A DNA stretch of 64,000 nt from Gnetum montanum (Eukaryota; Streptophyta; Gnetopsida; Gnetales; Gnetaceae). This document shows, one piece after another, positions 33,958 through 44,510 of the stretch. The position numbers and the translations under genes were made by a program. The stretch's first letter is position 1. Each line of letters begins with the position of its first letter. The DNA lies in NCBI GenBank assembly GCA_015680685.1, contig MNCI01007634.1, forward strand, positions 418,548-482,547, given 5' to 3'. Under the pieces are notes generated by a model, which made no database searches, was not told where the DNA came from, and saw only the letters and a program-made list of their open reading frames with translations.

Positions 33958-35877
33958 TGAACCACCACCAATTTCAAGCTTCTATGTTTTCAACAGAAAA
34001 TTTTTCTCAGTGTTAAAACCTAGAAAATTTTTCATAAGTGTGGTGTTACACTTTCCAGCATAATGAGCGTAGCACATATTGAGTCCTATTTTGCAAGATT
34101 TTTCTATGTGTCAACAGTATTTGCATGAAAATTCTCTAAGTGTCTTGCTCTGCTCTTAGTCTACTTACTATGCTCCCTAGTGTAGCACACACTTCCATAG
34201 CCATTTTTCCCAAGTGTCAAGCTAGAAGTGGTCAAGGGTTGCTTGGGATGGATGAAACAATTCAGTAAATTTTCTATCTCCTGGGTTGTCATGCTTGCTA
34301 TGCTCCCCAACCTAGCTAGCATAGCACGTGTTCTAGTTGCAAGTTCGCTCAAGTACCAAGCTAGAGGTTGTCAAAATTGCTCAAGATGGACAAAGTAGTT
34401 TGGAAAATTATCTATCTCTTAGGTTGCTATGCTTTTCTATGCTCCATAGTATAGCAAGCATAGTATAGGTTCTAGCACCTAGTTTTGCCTAAGTGTTGGA
34501 CAAGGATCTGTCAAGCTAGCTCAACATGAAAGACACATTTGGCACATTTTCTAACTTCCAAGGTTGCCTCTCCTACTACACCCCAGAGCGTAGCCAGTGT
34601 ACCATGAAGGAAGACTACAAATTTTGTCAAAATTTGGCTAAGTGTCCCTACTACACTCCCCAGTGTAGCTAGCATAACCAGTGTGAAAAATCAAAATTTT
34701 GCAAATTTTCACTAAGTGTTGTGTTACGCTCTAGAGCATAGCTAGCTTGACACTAGAGAAAAGCCTCCAACAACCTCCAAAAGCCTCCAAAACTTGGCAT
34801 TGGCCTTTGTCTCAACTCCAACATCCCTTCAACAACCAAGATCATCAATTTGTATCTCTTTTGCACCCCCCATTGGTCCCCAAAATTGTTCCTATGCTTG
34901 ACCCTACTTGAAAGAGGGGAAGATGTAGTCCCAAAGTGTAGCCTCCAAATTGCACTATTTTGCACTATTTACAAGTACATTGTGGTCTCTCGAACTCTAG
35001 CACATGCAGTCTAGGTAGTGTAGTCACAATTCAATAGTCTCTGGGAACCCGTTGCTATTCTTCAGAGCATAACACTTTGCTACTCTCGTAAGAGCATAAC
35101 ATGTTAGCGTAACCCCATCTACACTCATGCCACATGGCATCCATGCCATGTGACACCCAATCCTTATTTCACTAAACCTAGCCCTATAAATACCCCAAAA
35201 TTTAGCACTCTATGGGGGAAAATCAAAACAAACACTGGGCATTTAACTTTCTAAGCATCCCTAACACTCTCGCACTTGAGCATCTAAGCTTCGCACGTTG
35301 GTGCCTCCCAAAATGCAATCCACCATTGCATTGCACCCATAGAACATGATAACAGCCAACCTAGTAGGTTCAATCTCCACTATAGCCATTAGCTCCATGT
35401 CCTAGGCATCCTAGAGACTATGATTACATTGCTACACTACCACTGTGCCTACCTAACATTGCATACCATTCTCACCTCTTGTCTAGTAATAGTTACGCTT
35501 CCCATTTTTGGGGTGGTGCATTTTTTTTATTCTTAAGCTCTATTTCATTTCTTTTCCAATAATTTTTCCTTGATATTAAGCATAACTCTTGCACTTTTTT
35601 ATTTTTTGATACATATTTGCACTCTCACATCACTGTTTTTAGGTTGGGACACCCTACTATGCTCTGGCTTAGCCAGTCTCGGTGTCTACACGTAACGCAG
35701 TATAAACTATTCTCACATACAATCATTTTAACACCACGTAAGTCCTTGTCTAATCAACCAAACCATTCAGGGCACCTTGTTTCTATTTCCCAGCATGACC
35801 CTTGCATGGATTTAGGGTTAGGTTGTACACCCGCCAATGTCTTAGTGTTCCAACCACTGATGTTTTTAGACATCATA
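33958..35877 (+). repeat. Element B 3' LTR
   Basis: Starts TGAACCACCACC, ends CATCATA (the CA end now TA). Pairs with 16836-18740 throughout. It holds the same inverted-repeat motif copies in its first 800 bp. TATA box intact at 35185-35192 (TATAAATA). Differences from the 5' LTR are overwhelmingly C/T and A/G changes. Confidence 0.92.
35185..35192 (+). promoter_or_regulatory. TATA box, element B 3' LTR
   Basis: TATAAATA after 'aaacctagccc'; in the 5' LTR the box reads CATAAATA at 18047-18054. Confidence 0.6.
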
Positions 35878-35882
35878 CTCCA
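35878..35882. other. Target-site duplication of element B, right copy
   Basis: CTCCA, identical to 16831-16835. After it the satellite array of element A resumes. Confidence 0.9.
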
Positions 35883-37440
35883 CACTAAGAGCTTCCTCTT
35901 CCATGCTGGCCAACATGGAAGAAAGGGGTGAACTTTGGAAGGACTCCAAAATGATCTTTAAAAACCTCAAACAAATAACCTGTAGCCTTACATAACCACT
36001 AAGACCAGTTGCACATCCTCTAGAACCCTCAAACCCTACAAAAGTGACCACATATAGTAAAAAAGCTACTTCCCCCCAATCTTCCATGGTAAGCATACTA
36101 TCCCTAGCATGGAAAATAGGGGGAATCACAAAAAACATTAAGAAAACCTCTAAAGTAACTAGTTTTGACCTCAAACCCTAGTCCTCAACCCCAGCAATCC
36201 TAGAGACACACATGCACGATTGACTGAAGTTAAAACTAGCCAAAATCTGAGATTTATGATTCTTCCATGTTAGTGATCCCTTCCCCCATGCTACCCAGCA
36301 TGGAAAATGAAGGGGGCACTTACTTTGAGCTCATAAACACCTTAGAATGATAGAGTCTTCAAACCTTAGAAAACTAATCCTAAATGGCCCAAAAGTGGTT
36401 CCCCCTATTCTTCCCTATTGAGCTTCCTATCCCCAACATGAAAAAATGGGGGGAAGCCCAAAAACACTTGGAAGTACTCAAAACTATCAAATTTTGACAT
36501 GAACCCCTAGCCCTTAGCCCTAGCAACTCCAGAAGCTAACATGCATAGTTGATTGTGACTTGAACTACCCTAGATCTAGGATTCTAGAAAAATCCATGTT
36601 GGAAGAGGCTCCTTCCATGCTAGGTAGCATGAAAACAAGGGGAAAAGCTACTTTTCCACTTCTTGTGATAAGATGACACTCTTGGAAGCTAAATATCTAT
36701 GCCAAAGAAGCCTAGGACCTTATAGCCTTAATGTTTTGCTCATTTGACCTTATTTTGACCTCTAAAATTCATTCCCCCCAATCTTCCACAATGGAGCAAC
36801 TTTTACAACATGGAAATAGGGGGTTAAGACCTTAGATGCTCTTGAGTGACTTCCAAATATGCTCAAAATCAACCAGAAACTTGTTGAATCATGATTTACA
36901 GCCTTAGGGACCTATGAACCTAGTCAAAGTGTTCCAAAATCACCCTAAATCCACAAAATAAGTGTCCCCCCATCTTTCCATGTTGGGGATACTATGCTTA
37001 GCATGGAATAAGGTGGGGGAAGTCATTTCAACATGTTTTAACACCCAAAACCAATTCCAATGGCCTCAAAATGAAGCTAGAGGATGCACAACTTCCATAT
37101 CTTGGCTCCGACTATTTATTTAATCATGTTCAACTTTGTTTTTGCTTGGATTTTGGTTTTCCACACCGAGTCCCATCTTTTCCATGCTGGCCAATGTGGA
37201 AGCAAGGGGTAAGTCCTAGAACCTACTTTTTAGCCCTTACAGATCTTTGGAGTGTCCAATTTTAATATATTTAGCCTTATGTTATCTTGGGGAGGCCCTA
37301 GGACCTCAATTCTGGACCTTCATATGCCCAAAACCTACTTTCCCTAGTTTCCATGCTGAGGGTTCCTTATTCCATGTTGGCCAAAATTCAAACAAGGGGG
37401 CCCAATGTGGAAGCTTCAAAACTCTCAATTTTCATGCTCA
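35883..37440. repeat. ~190-bp satellite array of element A, right part
   Basis: About eight to nine units continuing the array at 15100-16835. Cores near 35905, 36095, 36290, 36425, 36610, 36800, 36985, 37180 and 37360; the best palindromes are of the type CCATGCTGGCCAACATGG and 'catgctacccagcatggaa', each followed by a G-rich run. Total array about 3.3 kb without B. Confidence 0.8.
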
Positions 37441-37832
37441 AACAACCCTAATTGATGACCAAACTCACCTAATAGTCCTATAGCCCTAAATCATGGCCTG
37501 CTAAGACACAAAACTAGGAAACTCTAACCCCTTTTTTACCTATATTAATCAAATTTCATCATATGTAGTCTCTTTTACTTGATTACATAGTGTTTCAACT
37601 TGTTTTTGGACCCATATTATATCACTAACTTGGTTAACCTCCTTATGGCCTTTATATAGCCTTATATGTTCTTTATTTGCCTTTGTTTAGCCTTTGATTG
37701 ATATCAAATTATGAGGCTTGACCTTCTCTTACCACCATTTAGCACCATGTGACCATGGCCTGCTATGGCCTTAAACTAGCATCATGGTCTGCTAAGGCCT
37801 AAAACTGGCAAAATTATGNAGTTAACATGTAG
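37441..37832 (+). other. End of element A intron with ATGGCC-type repeats
   Basis: Units of the 'catggcctgctatggccttaaactagcatc' type at about 37490-37515 and 37755-37815, then a single N (37819) and the probable acceptor ATGTAG|GAT. Confidence 0.6.
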
Positions 37833-39020
37833 GATCAAAGTATGAGTACTTGGGAGTAGATCACTTTATCCTTGATCCTAAGTGGGCCTAATGGTGATGT
37901 AAAATGGTACATCGACCCTAATTTCCTAGATCTTAAGCCTAAGAGTCTTACTAACTATGTAGCCTCAATAGAGAAACCTCTAGAATGGCTTGAAAACCTA
38001 ATCAAAACCCTTGACTTAGAGGCAAGCATAACCAAAGACTCTCTAATTGAGGTTCCTGTCACAACACATAGTGGTGAGAAGAAAACCCTTAAACTAAGTT
38101 CCTCACTAGAAACTAAACAAGTTCAAGATAACACCAAGGTCCTACAAGGCAACATTAAGGCTTTTTCCCAATCATATGAAGACATGCTGTGCCTAGACCC
38201 ATGCTTAGTGCAACACAATATCATAATAGACCCTAGCATTAGACTAGTTAAGCAAAAAGTGCACAGGATTAGACCTAATTTGGCCTTGGTAGTTCATGAT
38301 GAGATCTCAAAGCTCTACGAAGATAGTTTTATTAGGGCTATCTACTATGTAGAATGGATGTCCAACATAGTGGTAGTTCCTAAGAAAAATGGGAGTATCC
38401 ATATTTTCATTGATTTCTGAGGCCTAAATAAAGTGACCATCAAGGATGACTTCCCTTTTCCTAGTATTGATCAACTTATTAATACTATGGCCAAACATGC
38501 GTTATTGTCCTTTATGGATGGATTCTTAGGATATAACTAGATTAGGATCAACCTGAAACATCAACTTAGCATGACCTTCATGACCCCTTGGGGTACCTTT
38601 TGTTATACCATGATGCACTTTGGCCTTAAGAATGCAGCAGCAGCCTATCAACAAGTCATGATCTACATTTTTAGCAATTACAAGCTGGGTTTTCCCAACA
38701 AGTACATAGAAGATATAGCCATTAAATCCAGACTGTCCAATGACCATTCTAATGACCTAGACCCTATGCTTAAATGGTGCCTTAAGTATGAGCTTAGGCT
38801 TAATCATAAGAAATGTGTCTTTAGTGTTAAGATTGATAAGATGCTTGGCTTTTTAGTGTCTAAAGTAAGGATAGGTGTTAATCCTAATAAGGTTAAGATC
38901 ATATCTAAATTAGTAGCACCTACCAATCTTAAGGATCTTCGGGGATTACAAGGTATATTGCAATTTAGTTACAGGTTTATCGCTAGGCTCACAGATAAGT
39001 TACAACCCATGCAACACTTG
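37833..39020 (+). pseudogene. Element A reverse transcriptase
   Basis: Opens right after the probable acceptor; the first open stretch is 37872-38420. Linker (IEVPVTTHSGEKKTLKLSSS), RT start (LDPCLVQHNIIIDP), VVPKKNGSIHIFIDF, FPFPSIDQLINT, LLSFMDGFLGY, FMTPWGTFCYTMMHFGLKNA. The catalytic box reads YIED (38703-38714) instead of YxDD, so one metal-binding Asp is changed. Continues KKCVFSVKIDKMLGF and DLRGLQG (to about 38960). Two breaks near 38420-38545. This is the best preserved RT of the A/B group. Confidence 0.88.
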
Positions 39021-39560
39021 CTTAAGAAAGGAGCCCACTATGAGTGGATGGCTCAATTCCAAGAGGCCTTTGAAAACCATAAGCAAGAGCTGGCACAATT
39101 ACCTACAGTCTATCCTCCACAAGAAGGTAAACCATTCTACATCTACCTTGCCATCTCCGACACATCCATTACTTCTCTACTCAGTTAGAAACATGATGAT
39201 GGATTAGAGATGCCTGTATACTACCTTAGTCATGCATTAGTTGCCCATAAGACCCAATACACTAAAGTGTAGAAATATAGTCTAGCACTAGTCTGCTTAT
39301 TGAAAAGTGGAGAAAGTACCTCTTTAGAAGCCAAGTCAACGTCATTTACAAGGACAATGTACTCAGAGCCATAATGACCAACATCTATGAAAGTAGTCAT
39401 ATAGCCCAATGGAAAGTCATAACCATGAAGTTTAACCTTCATTATGTCTCTCAATCCTTAATGAAAAGTTAAGTTATAGCTGTACAACTCACAGTTTCAC
39501 CTATTGATGACCAAGTAGCCATAGATCCTAAGTTCCCTAACAAGCATATTAACATTGTTA
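39021..39560 (+). pseudogene. Element A gRH domain
   Basis: Native Ty3/gypsy RNase H remnant after RT: HYEWMAQFQEAFENHKQEL, PFYIYLAISDTSITSLLS (first acidic position lost), a TAG at 39187, then MPVYYLSHALVAHKTQYT (39210-39260). Frameshifts and stops follow. In Tat elements this domain is commonly degenerate because aRH provides activity. Confidence 0.78.
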
Positions 39561-40085
39561 GCCAAGTGCCCAAGGTTTATGAGGTAGTCATGCACTTTGA
39601 TGAAGCTTCAACTACTCATGGGGCCAATGCCACTGCCATTATAACATTCCCATCTGGTGAAATCTAACCCTTCACCTATCATTTTGAGTTACCATGTATC
39701 AACAACATAGCAAAATACAAGGGTTTGATCAAAGGGATGATGGTAGCTCATGATCTAGGAATTAGATGCTTAGCAATCAAAGGTGATTCACAAATTATGA
39801 TCAACCAAGTGACCAAGGTCTATGCATGCAAAGCCAAACACTTACAACCTTATTATGACCTATGGAAGTAATTGTTACAAAAATTCATAGATGTTGATAT
39901 CCAACACATATCCCAAAATGAGAATGCTATAGCTAATGCAATAAAAATGTTAGCCCTCAGTGTTACATTAGATGCGTTTAGTAAATTTTCCACCTTAATT
40001 ATGGATTGTACAACTTCCATCACATCGAGCACTGAACATACTTTTGAGGCCATCATTCATATCGCTCCTACCAAGGAGTAGTATG
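39561..40085 (+). pseudogene. Element A additional RNase H (aRH)
   Basis: HFDEASTTHGANA (first Asp kept, 39594), NNIAKYKGLIKGMMVAHDLGI (Glu replaced by Lys, about 39708-39765), KGDSQIMINQVTKVYACKAKHLQ (Asp kept, about 39785), NENAIANAIKMLALS (last Asp replaced by Asn, 39918-39960). Located between gRH and integrase, the usual Tat order. Confidence 0.83.
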
Positions 40086-40129
40086 ACAATATCAAATTTT
40101 ACATTATGCATGGTGAATCCTCACAAGGA

Positions 40130-41320
40130 TGGACTACCACTCAGAACAACATTGTACACAAGTGATCAAAGCAGTATGTCATTGTAGGTGATAACACATT
40201 GTGTCAATGATCCTATGATGGCATACTCCTAAAGTGCTTAGGTAAAAATAAAGCTAGAATAGTCCTAGAGGAGGTTCATGGGGATGTTTGTGAAGGCAAT
40301 ATAGGACCTAGACCTATGACTGCTAAGATTAGACAGTTAGGCTACTATTGGCCCCATATGCAAAAACACTACCTGCAGAAGGTTAAGCATTATGACACAT
40401 GCCAACAGTATAACAACCTCATACATGTACCACCAACTAGGTATCGTATCACTTAGATAACATGGCCATTTCAAAGATGGAGGTTGGATATCATTGGAGC
40501 CATAATGCCTAAGTCTTCCACAGGGCATAGCTTCATCATCACCATGACTAAATACTTTACAAAGTGGGTTGAAGTTATTTCCTTAAGAAAGACTACATCT
40601 AAGTAGGTATGCAAATTCATCCTAAATAACATTGTAGCCCATTTTGGCATACTCATAACCATAGTTACAAACAATGGACCAAAATTTAGTAGCCAAGAAA
40701 CAAAATATTTCTATCATGTCATAGGCATTAAGCATTCTTTCTCATCACCTTATTACCCTCAAGCCAATGGGCAAGCAGAAGTGAGCAATAAGGCCATCAT
40801 CAACTTGCTCAAGAAGATACTTCATAATAGCAAGCACAAATGGCATGAGCATCTTGTTCATGCACTATGGACAAATAGAACAACATATCGCATGGTCACT
40901 AGTGTAATTTCTTATAGCTTGGTTTATGATTATGAAGTTGTTTTACCTCTTGAATTGCAAGTGCCATCACTCCAAGTAGCCTTGACTAACTTCATCAATG
41001 ATGAGTAGAATAAGGAGTTGTGGACAATAGCCCTAGACTTAATGGAAAAGCAATGTATGCAAGCACTTTCTCACATCAAACACTATTAAGAGAGGCAAAA
41101 GTAGTAGCATCACCATAACTTGACAATGTGTAAGATCAAGGAGCATGACCTAGTCCTTAAAGCCATCCATGAGCATGCAAACTAATTCTCAACCAACTAG
41201 GAAGGGTCCTTCCTTGTCACTAGAGCCTATGGAAATAGAGTAATTAGGATAGTAGACATGGATGGGAATGAGCTAGCCAATCCAATCAATCATTCCTATT
41301 TAAAGCCATACTACATGTAG
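40130..41320 (+). pseudogene. Element A integrase
   Basis: N-terminal zinc-binding region (VHGDVCEGNIGPRPMTAKI, GYYWPHMQ, YDTCQQY), core RLDIIGAIMPKSSTGHS (first Asp kept), VTNNGPKF (second Asp changed to Asn), YYPQANGQAEVSNKAI (Glu kept, 40749-40795), C-terminal part ending LANPINHSYLKPYYM, TAG 41318-41320. Stops near 40455, 40604, 41008 and 41090. Confidence 0.86.
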
Positions 41321-41339
41321 CTTACAATCATCGACAAGC

Positions 41340-41420
41340 AACCTTACTTTCAATGTCCTACTAGGGCCTTAAACTGGTACCATGGCCCATCACATCCTTA
41401 AACTAGCAACTTCAATGACT
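41340..41420. repeat. Short ATGGCC/TTAAACT repeat, element A 3' UTR
   Basis: Two units ('ctagggccttaaactggtac', 'catccttaaactagcaac') just after the pol stop, corresponding to the large cluster at 32030-32390 in B. Confidence 0.6.
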
Positions 41421-41536
41421 TGGATAGCTTGGTTTTATCATCTCATGTAGCCTATATGCATTGTAGTGTCATAAAACTATAGTGGTGTTTGGTATTCTTT
41501 GTCTATGCCTCTCAGGTTAATCCTCTAAAGACCAAC

Positions 41537-41544
41537 AAAGAGGA
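41537..41544 (+). other. Polypurine tract, element A
   Basis: AAAGAGGA, followed by CCTAT and the TG of the 3' LTR at 41550. Confidence 0.75.
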
Positions 41545-41549
41545 CCTAT

Positions 41550-43007
41550 TGAAAAACCACAAAAATTTGCATGTTATGACTAATTTTCATGATGTAGATT
41601 TCACCTCATGAAACCCAAGGGAAAAATTTATTGTAAATGTGAAGATTGTAATCCATGAGAGGTAATCTCACATATTCCATACTTTTGGGGCTAAAAATGC
41701 CTCATAAGTGGTCAAAGCCTTATTTCCTAAGTGAAAAAAGTCACCTAGTGTCTATGTTTGGGCCTGGGGTGTCAAAATTACCTTTTGGAATGTTAAAAAT
41801 AGAAATTTAATGGGTTATGGAGGGTATACACCTTTCTACACTGGAAAAATCTACATAAGGATAAATCTTACCTACCCCCAACATGGATGAGTGGGGGGTT
41901 TCCCCTTAGCTTGGAAACTTTTCTACCAACATGGAGACTACATGCATAGCTGGGAAATATTCCCCCTCAATGTGGAAGTTTCCCTCCAATGTGGAGGCTC
42001 CATACCCAGCATGGAAACTGCATGCCCCAAGTGTGGAAGCCACCAAAGCCAAATTTCAACACTCCATGCACTCCAACATTGACCAGCTACTTCAATAAGG
42101 ATGGTAGAAGGCTCAGCGTAGAAGACCTATCTTCAATGTAGAAGATGTGCCCTTGTTACTATTTATAGTTAACAAAATGGCCATGGGGGAAAGGCATTTA
42201 CTATATATGGTAATCCCCAAATTTGGGCATCCATCTTACCTATATGAGGCAGAAATTTGAAGCCTGTTTTCAGTCAATTTGTAGCCATTGTGCAACCACA
42301 TTACAGCCATTTTGTAGCACCATTCATGCCCTAAAACCTATAAAAACTATCCCCAAACACCATTTAGGGTTTCAACAATTTTTTGCAAAGTTTCATAATT
42401 TCTATAGTTGAGACTTTTTTGGCAATCCAAGACTTTTGGGCAATTCCACACTTGGGCATTCTCAAGCACTCAAGAGCTTTTGCAATCTCCCATGTTTGCA
42501 TTCTCTTAAGCCCCAATGTGAAAGCACTATAACTCTATCATCCTAATATTTGTGAACTTTTGGTATCAATGTTACATTTCTAGGGCTTCCAACCCCTAGC
42601 ATGGAGTAATATGGCAACCAAATTCCTCACTTTTCTCACCCCCAGTAGTAACCTAAATTGTAGATCTATAGTTTGTAGCAGAGAAGATTTGAATGCATCA
42701 AGAGTGCCTTGGTATCCAGATCATGGAGTAGATCACATTTGCTACAATGGGCTTTGAACTCCTACCTCAACAAACCCTGTGAGCATTTATTGTACATATT
42801 TCTGAAACTCTTCCTTTATTATTTTAATAAAGTTTTCAAGTTTCATTTTTGTCTACAATCTGCATATTTTTTTCTTTCTACAGATCTATAAGTTTTTTCA
42901 TTATTATTTACATCATTTGTTTTACATTTCATAAGTCCTTGGGTGATCTACTGGACCATCCAAGGCACCTTGAATCCCACTTTTTTGAAGGCCCTAGGGA
43001 TTCGGGG
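41550..43007 (+). repeat. Element A 3' LTR (right end lost to element C)
   Basis: Starts TGAAAAACCAC and pairs with 2143-3566. TATA-like box at 42339-42346. Similarity stops at 'attcggggt' (43007), where the 5' LTR continues for about 60 more bases; element C begins at the next base. Confidence 0.85.
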
Positions 43008-43984
43008 TGTTGTCACATTTCCATCATATTTATGAAGTAGATTTTATAAATAAGATCTAGGAAATGAAATTTTTCAATTAACTTCTCAAAGATGACTGGA
43101 AACTGAGAGTTAAATTATTAGAGCAATTCCATGAGAAGTTTAATAGAGAAAGGTGTTGAAGGAAAGTGCTCTTTATATAAGTGTGCTGATCTTGAGTTTA
43201 TAAGCTTAGTAAGGTGTTTTTAGCATAAGTTATGAAGAAATTATGGTTTTTCCATATGCATTGGAGGAGATGAAATCTAAGAATTAATTTGAAAATTACA
43301 AAAGGAACTATTTGCAATTATATCTCCATTGGTTCCTACATTTTGTAAGTTCATCAGTTTATCAATTAAGTGCAGTTGTAAATCGGATGTTTCATAAGAA
43401 TAATGAAATGAGGTGCATCCATTTTCCCTATACATATTCAACAAAATTTGTAAAAAAAAAGACTAATGAATAACTTCATCATGTGAAAATTAATTGCTAT
43501 GTTGTACATTTCAATCTGTAGTGGTTTCCAAACAGTTGTAGAAAATTAAGTTGCAGAATTAAGAATCTTAAATTAAACAAAGGAAAAATACCTAGTCTAA
43601 GTGCTTAGCAATATTTGATTAAACCTTGGAAGAGCAAGACTATGATTTTGACATAAAATTTTAAAAAATCCTCATAAATGATGTTTAAAAAATATTTAAC
43701 AAAATTGCTTAGAAATTGATTGATATCTCAAAAAAAAACCCCTACCACAGAAGAAATTATGGCAATACAGAGTATAATCATAAACAAATGAGAATTCTAG
43801 ATTTACAAAAGAACAAACCCAGCAACTATGGAAAGGAGCATATCTATACAAATCGGTGTTCTAGAAAAACAATCATGCCAAACCTATGGGTATCAAAAAT
43901 TTTAACATTTTAACCAAAAAATCCCTAAAGCAGCGGCTACCAAATACTGAAAATTCACAAGTTCAAAAACCCTAAATTAAGCTT

Positions 43985-44510
43985 GGGAGAGTAGAAGAAA
44001 AGTATGTATGCCATGTATTTTATATACTCTCCACTATTAATGACACAAAGGTATGCTTTAAACTTCGAGTATTTAGTACCCACAATGCTATGGCCATAGT
44101 AGTGATCTCAACCATTAACTCCTATGGAAGACATATTGGAAAATCATATGAAGAATCAAAAGAGTTTCAATTAACTATGGAAATCATAGTGGGTAGTCTA
44201 TGAGTTTGATAATAATGAAGAACTGATATAGTAGAATGTTTAGAGGTTGCTTATGAATTTAATAATAAAATGTAACATACTTAGTTAGTAAATTAGGAAA
44301 AGAAATGAAAAAAAGAGACATTATTCCTTATATATATGAAGTTTCACAAGGTAAGAGATTACATAAATAAAGGAAAATGGTTATAAATAACATTGTCTAT
44401 AATGATACTTACTTAGGTTAGTCAATCCTTTCCTTGACAAGGTTATATCCTAGCTATCTAAAGTAGTAGCATCCATATTTCATTTTTTCTTGATGACCAT
44501 CGCTCTCTCT
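43985..44510. repeat. Segment of the C 5' LTR absent from its 3' LTR
   Basis: The 5' LTR follows the 3' LTR up to 'aaccctaaattaa' (43976; 54293) and again from 'gttttgaaa' (44515; 54334). The roughly 500 bp between have only about 30 bp in the 3' copy. Either an insertion in one LTR or a deletion in the other; I see no clear terminal repeats that would name a transposon. Confidence 0.5.

Larger units (their letters stand above)
16836..35877 (+). mobile_element. Element B: Tat-like Ty3/gypsy retrotransposon nested in A
   Basis: A full-length 19,042-bp insertion in the satellite array of element A, flanked by CTCCA on both sides. Plan: LTR (1.9 kb), PBS, gag, protease, sense intron containing an antisense gene, RT, gRH, aRH, integrase, polypurine tract, LTR. 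It is the same family group as A (identical PBS; homologous gag, pol and antisense gene) but the LTR sequence is different. By eye the LTRs differ at roughly one base in six or seven, mainly by transitions, so the insertion is old. RT lacks its catalytic core at a single N (29517). Nested position means B inserted after A. Confidence 0.93.
8547..37832 (+). other. Probable sense-strand intron of element A (interrupted by B)
   Basis: Defined by homology to B. The donor position is decayed (ATTAGG instead of GTTAGA). The acceptor is ATGTAG|GATCAA at 37832/37833, where the RT frame opens without a usable ATG. A single N at 37819 probably hides the polypyrimidine tract. Besides B the interval holds the antisense gene, the ATGGCC repeat cluster and the satellite array. 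Ogre elements are known to splice out an intron between protease and RT. Confidence 0.5.
2143..43007 (+). mobile_element. Element A: Tat-like Ty3/gypsy retrotransposon, host of nested B
   Basis: A complete but decayed element of about 22 kb without the nested element B (16836-35877). Order on the plus strand: 5' LTR, PBS, gag, protease, non-coding zone with an antisense gene and a satellite array, RT, gRH, aRH, integrase, polypurine tract, 3' LTR. RT-gRH-aRH-integrase with integrase last is the Tat/Ogre plan of plant Ty3/gypsy elements. Both LTRs start TGAAA and match along their length. The last ~50 bp of the 3' LTR are missing because element C starts at 43008. All coding parts carry many stops and frameshifts, so it is not autonomous. 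Confidence 0.88.

Noticed and set aside
16836-35877. The two B LTRs as ends of two different insertions, because of the paired hairpin changes
   Set aside because: The CTCCA duplication on both outer sides shows one insertion; CpG decay explains the hairpin differences.
2143-43007. Endogenous pararetrovirus (caulimovirid) origin
   Set aside because: LTR pairs, target duplications, polypurine tracts and integrase domains are present and no movement protein is seen; these are Ty3/gypsy retrotransposons.
43716-43913. Short open frame inside the C 5' LTR
   Set aside because: Not open in the 3' LTR copy (53980-54240) and without motif; LTR sequence only.
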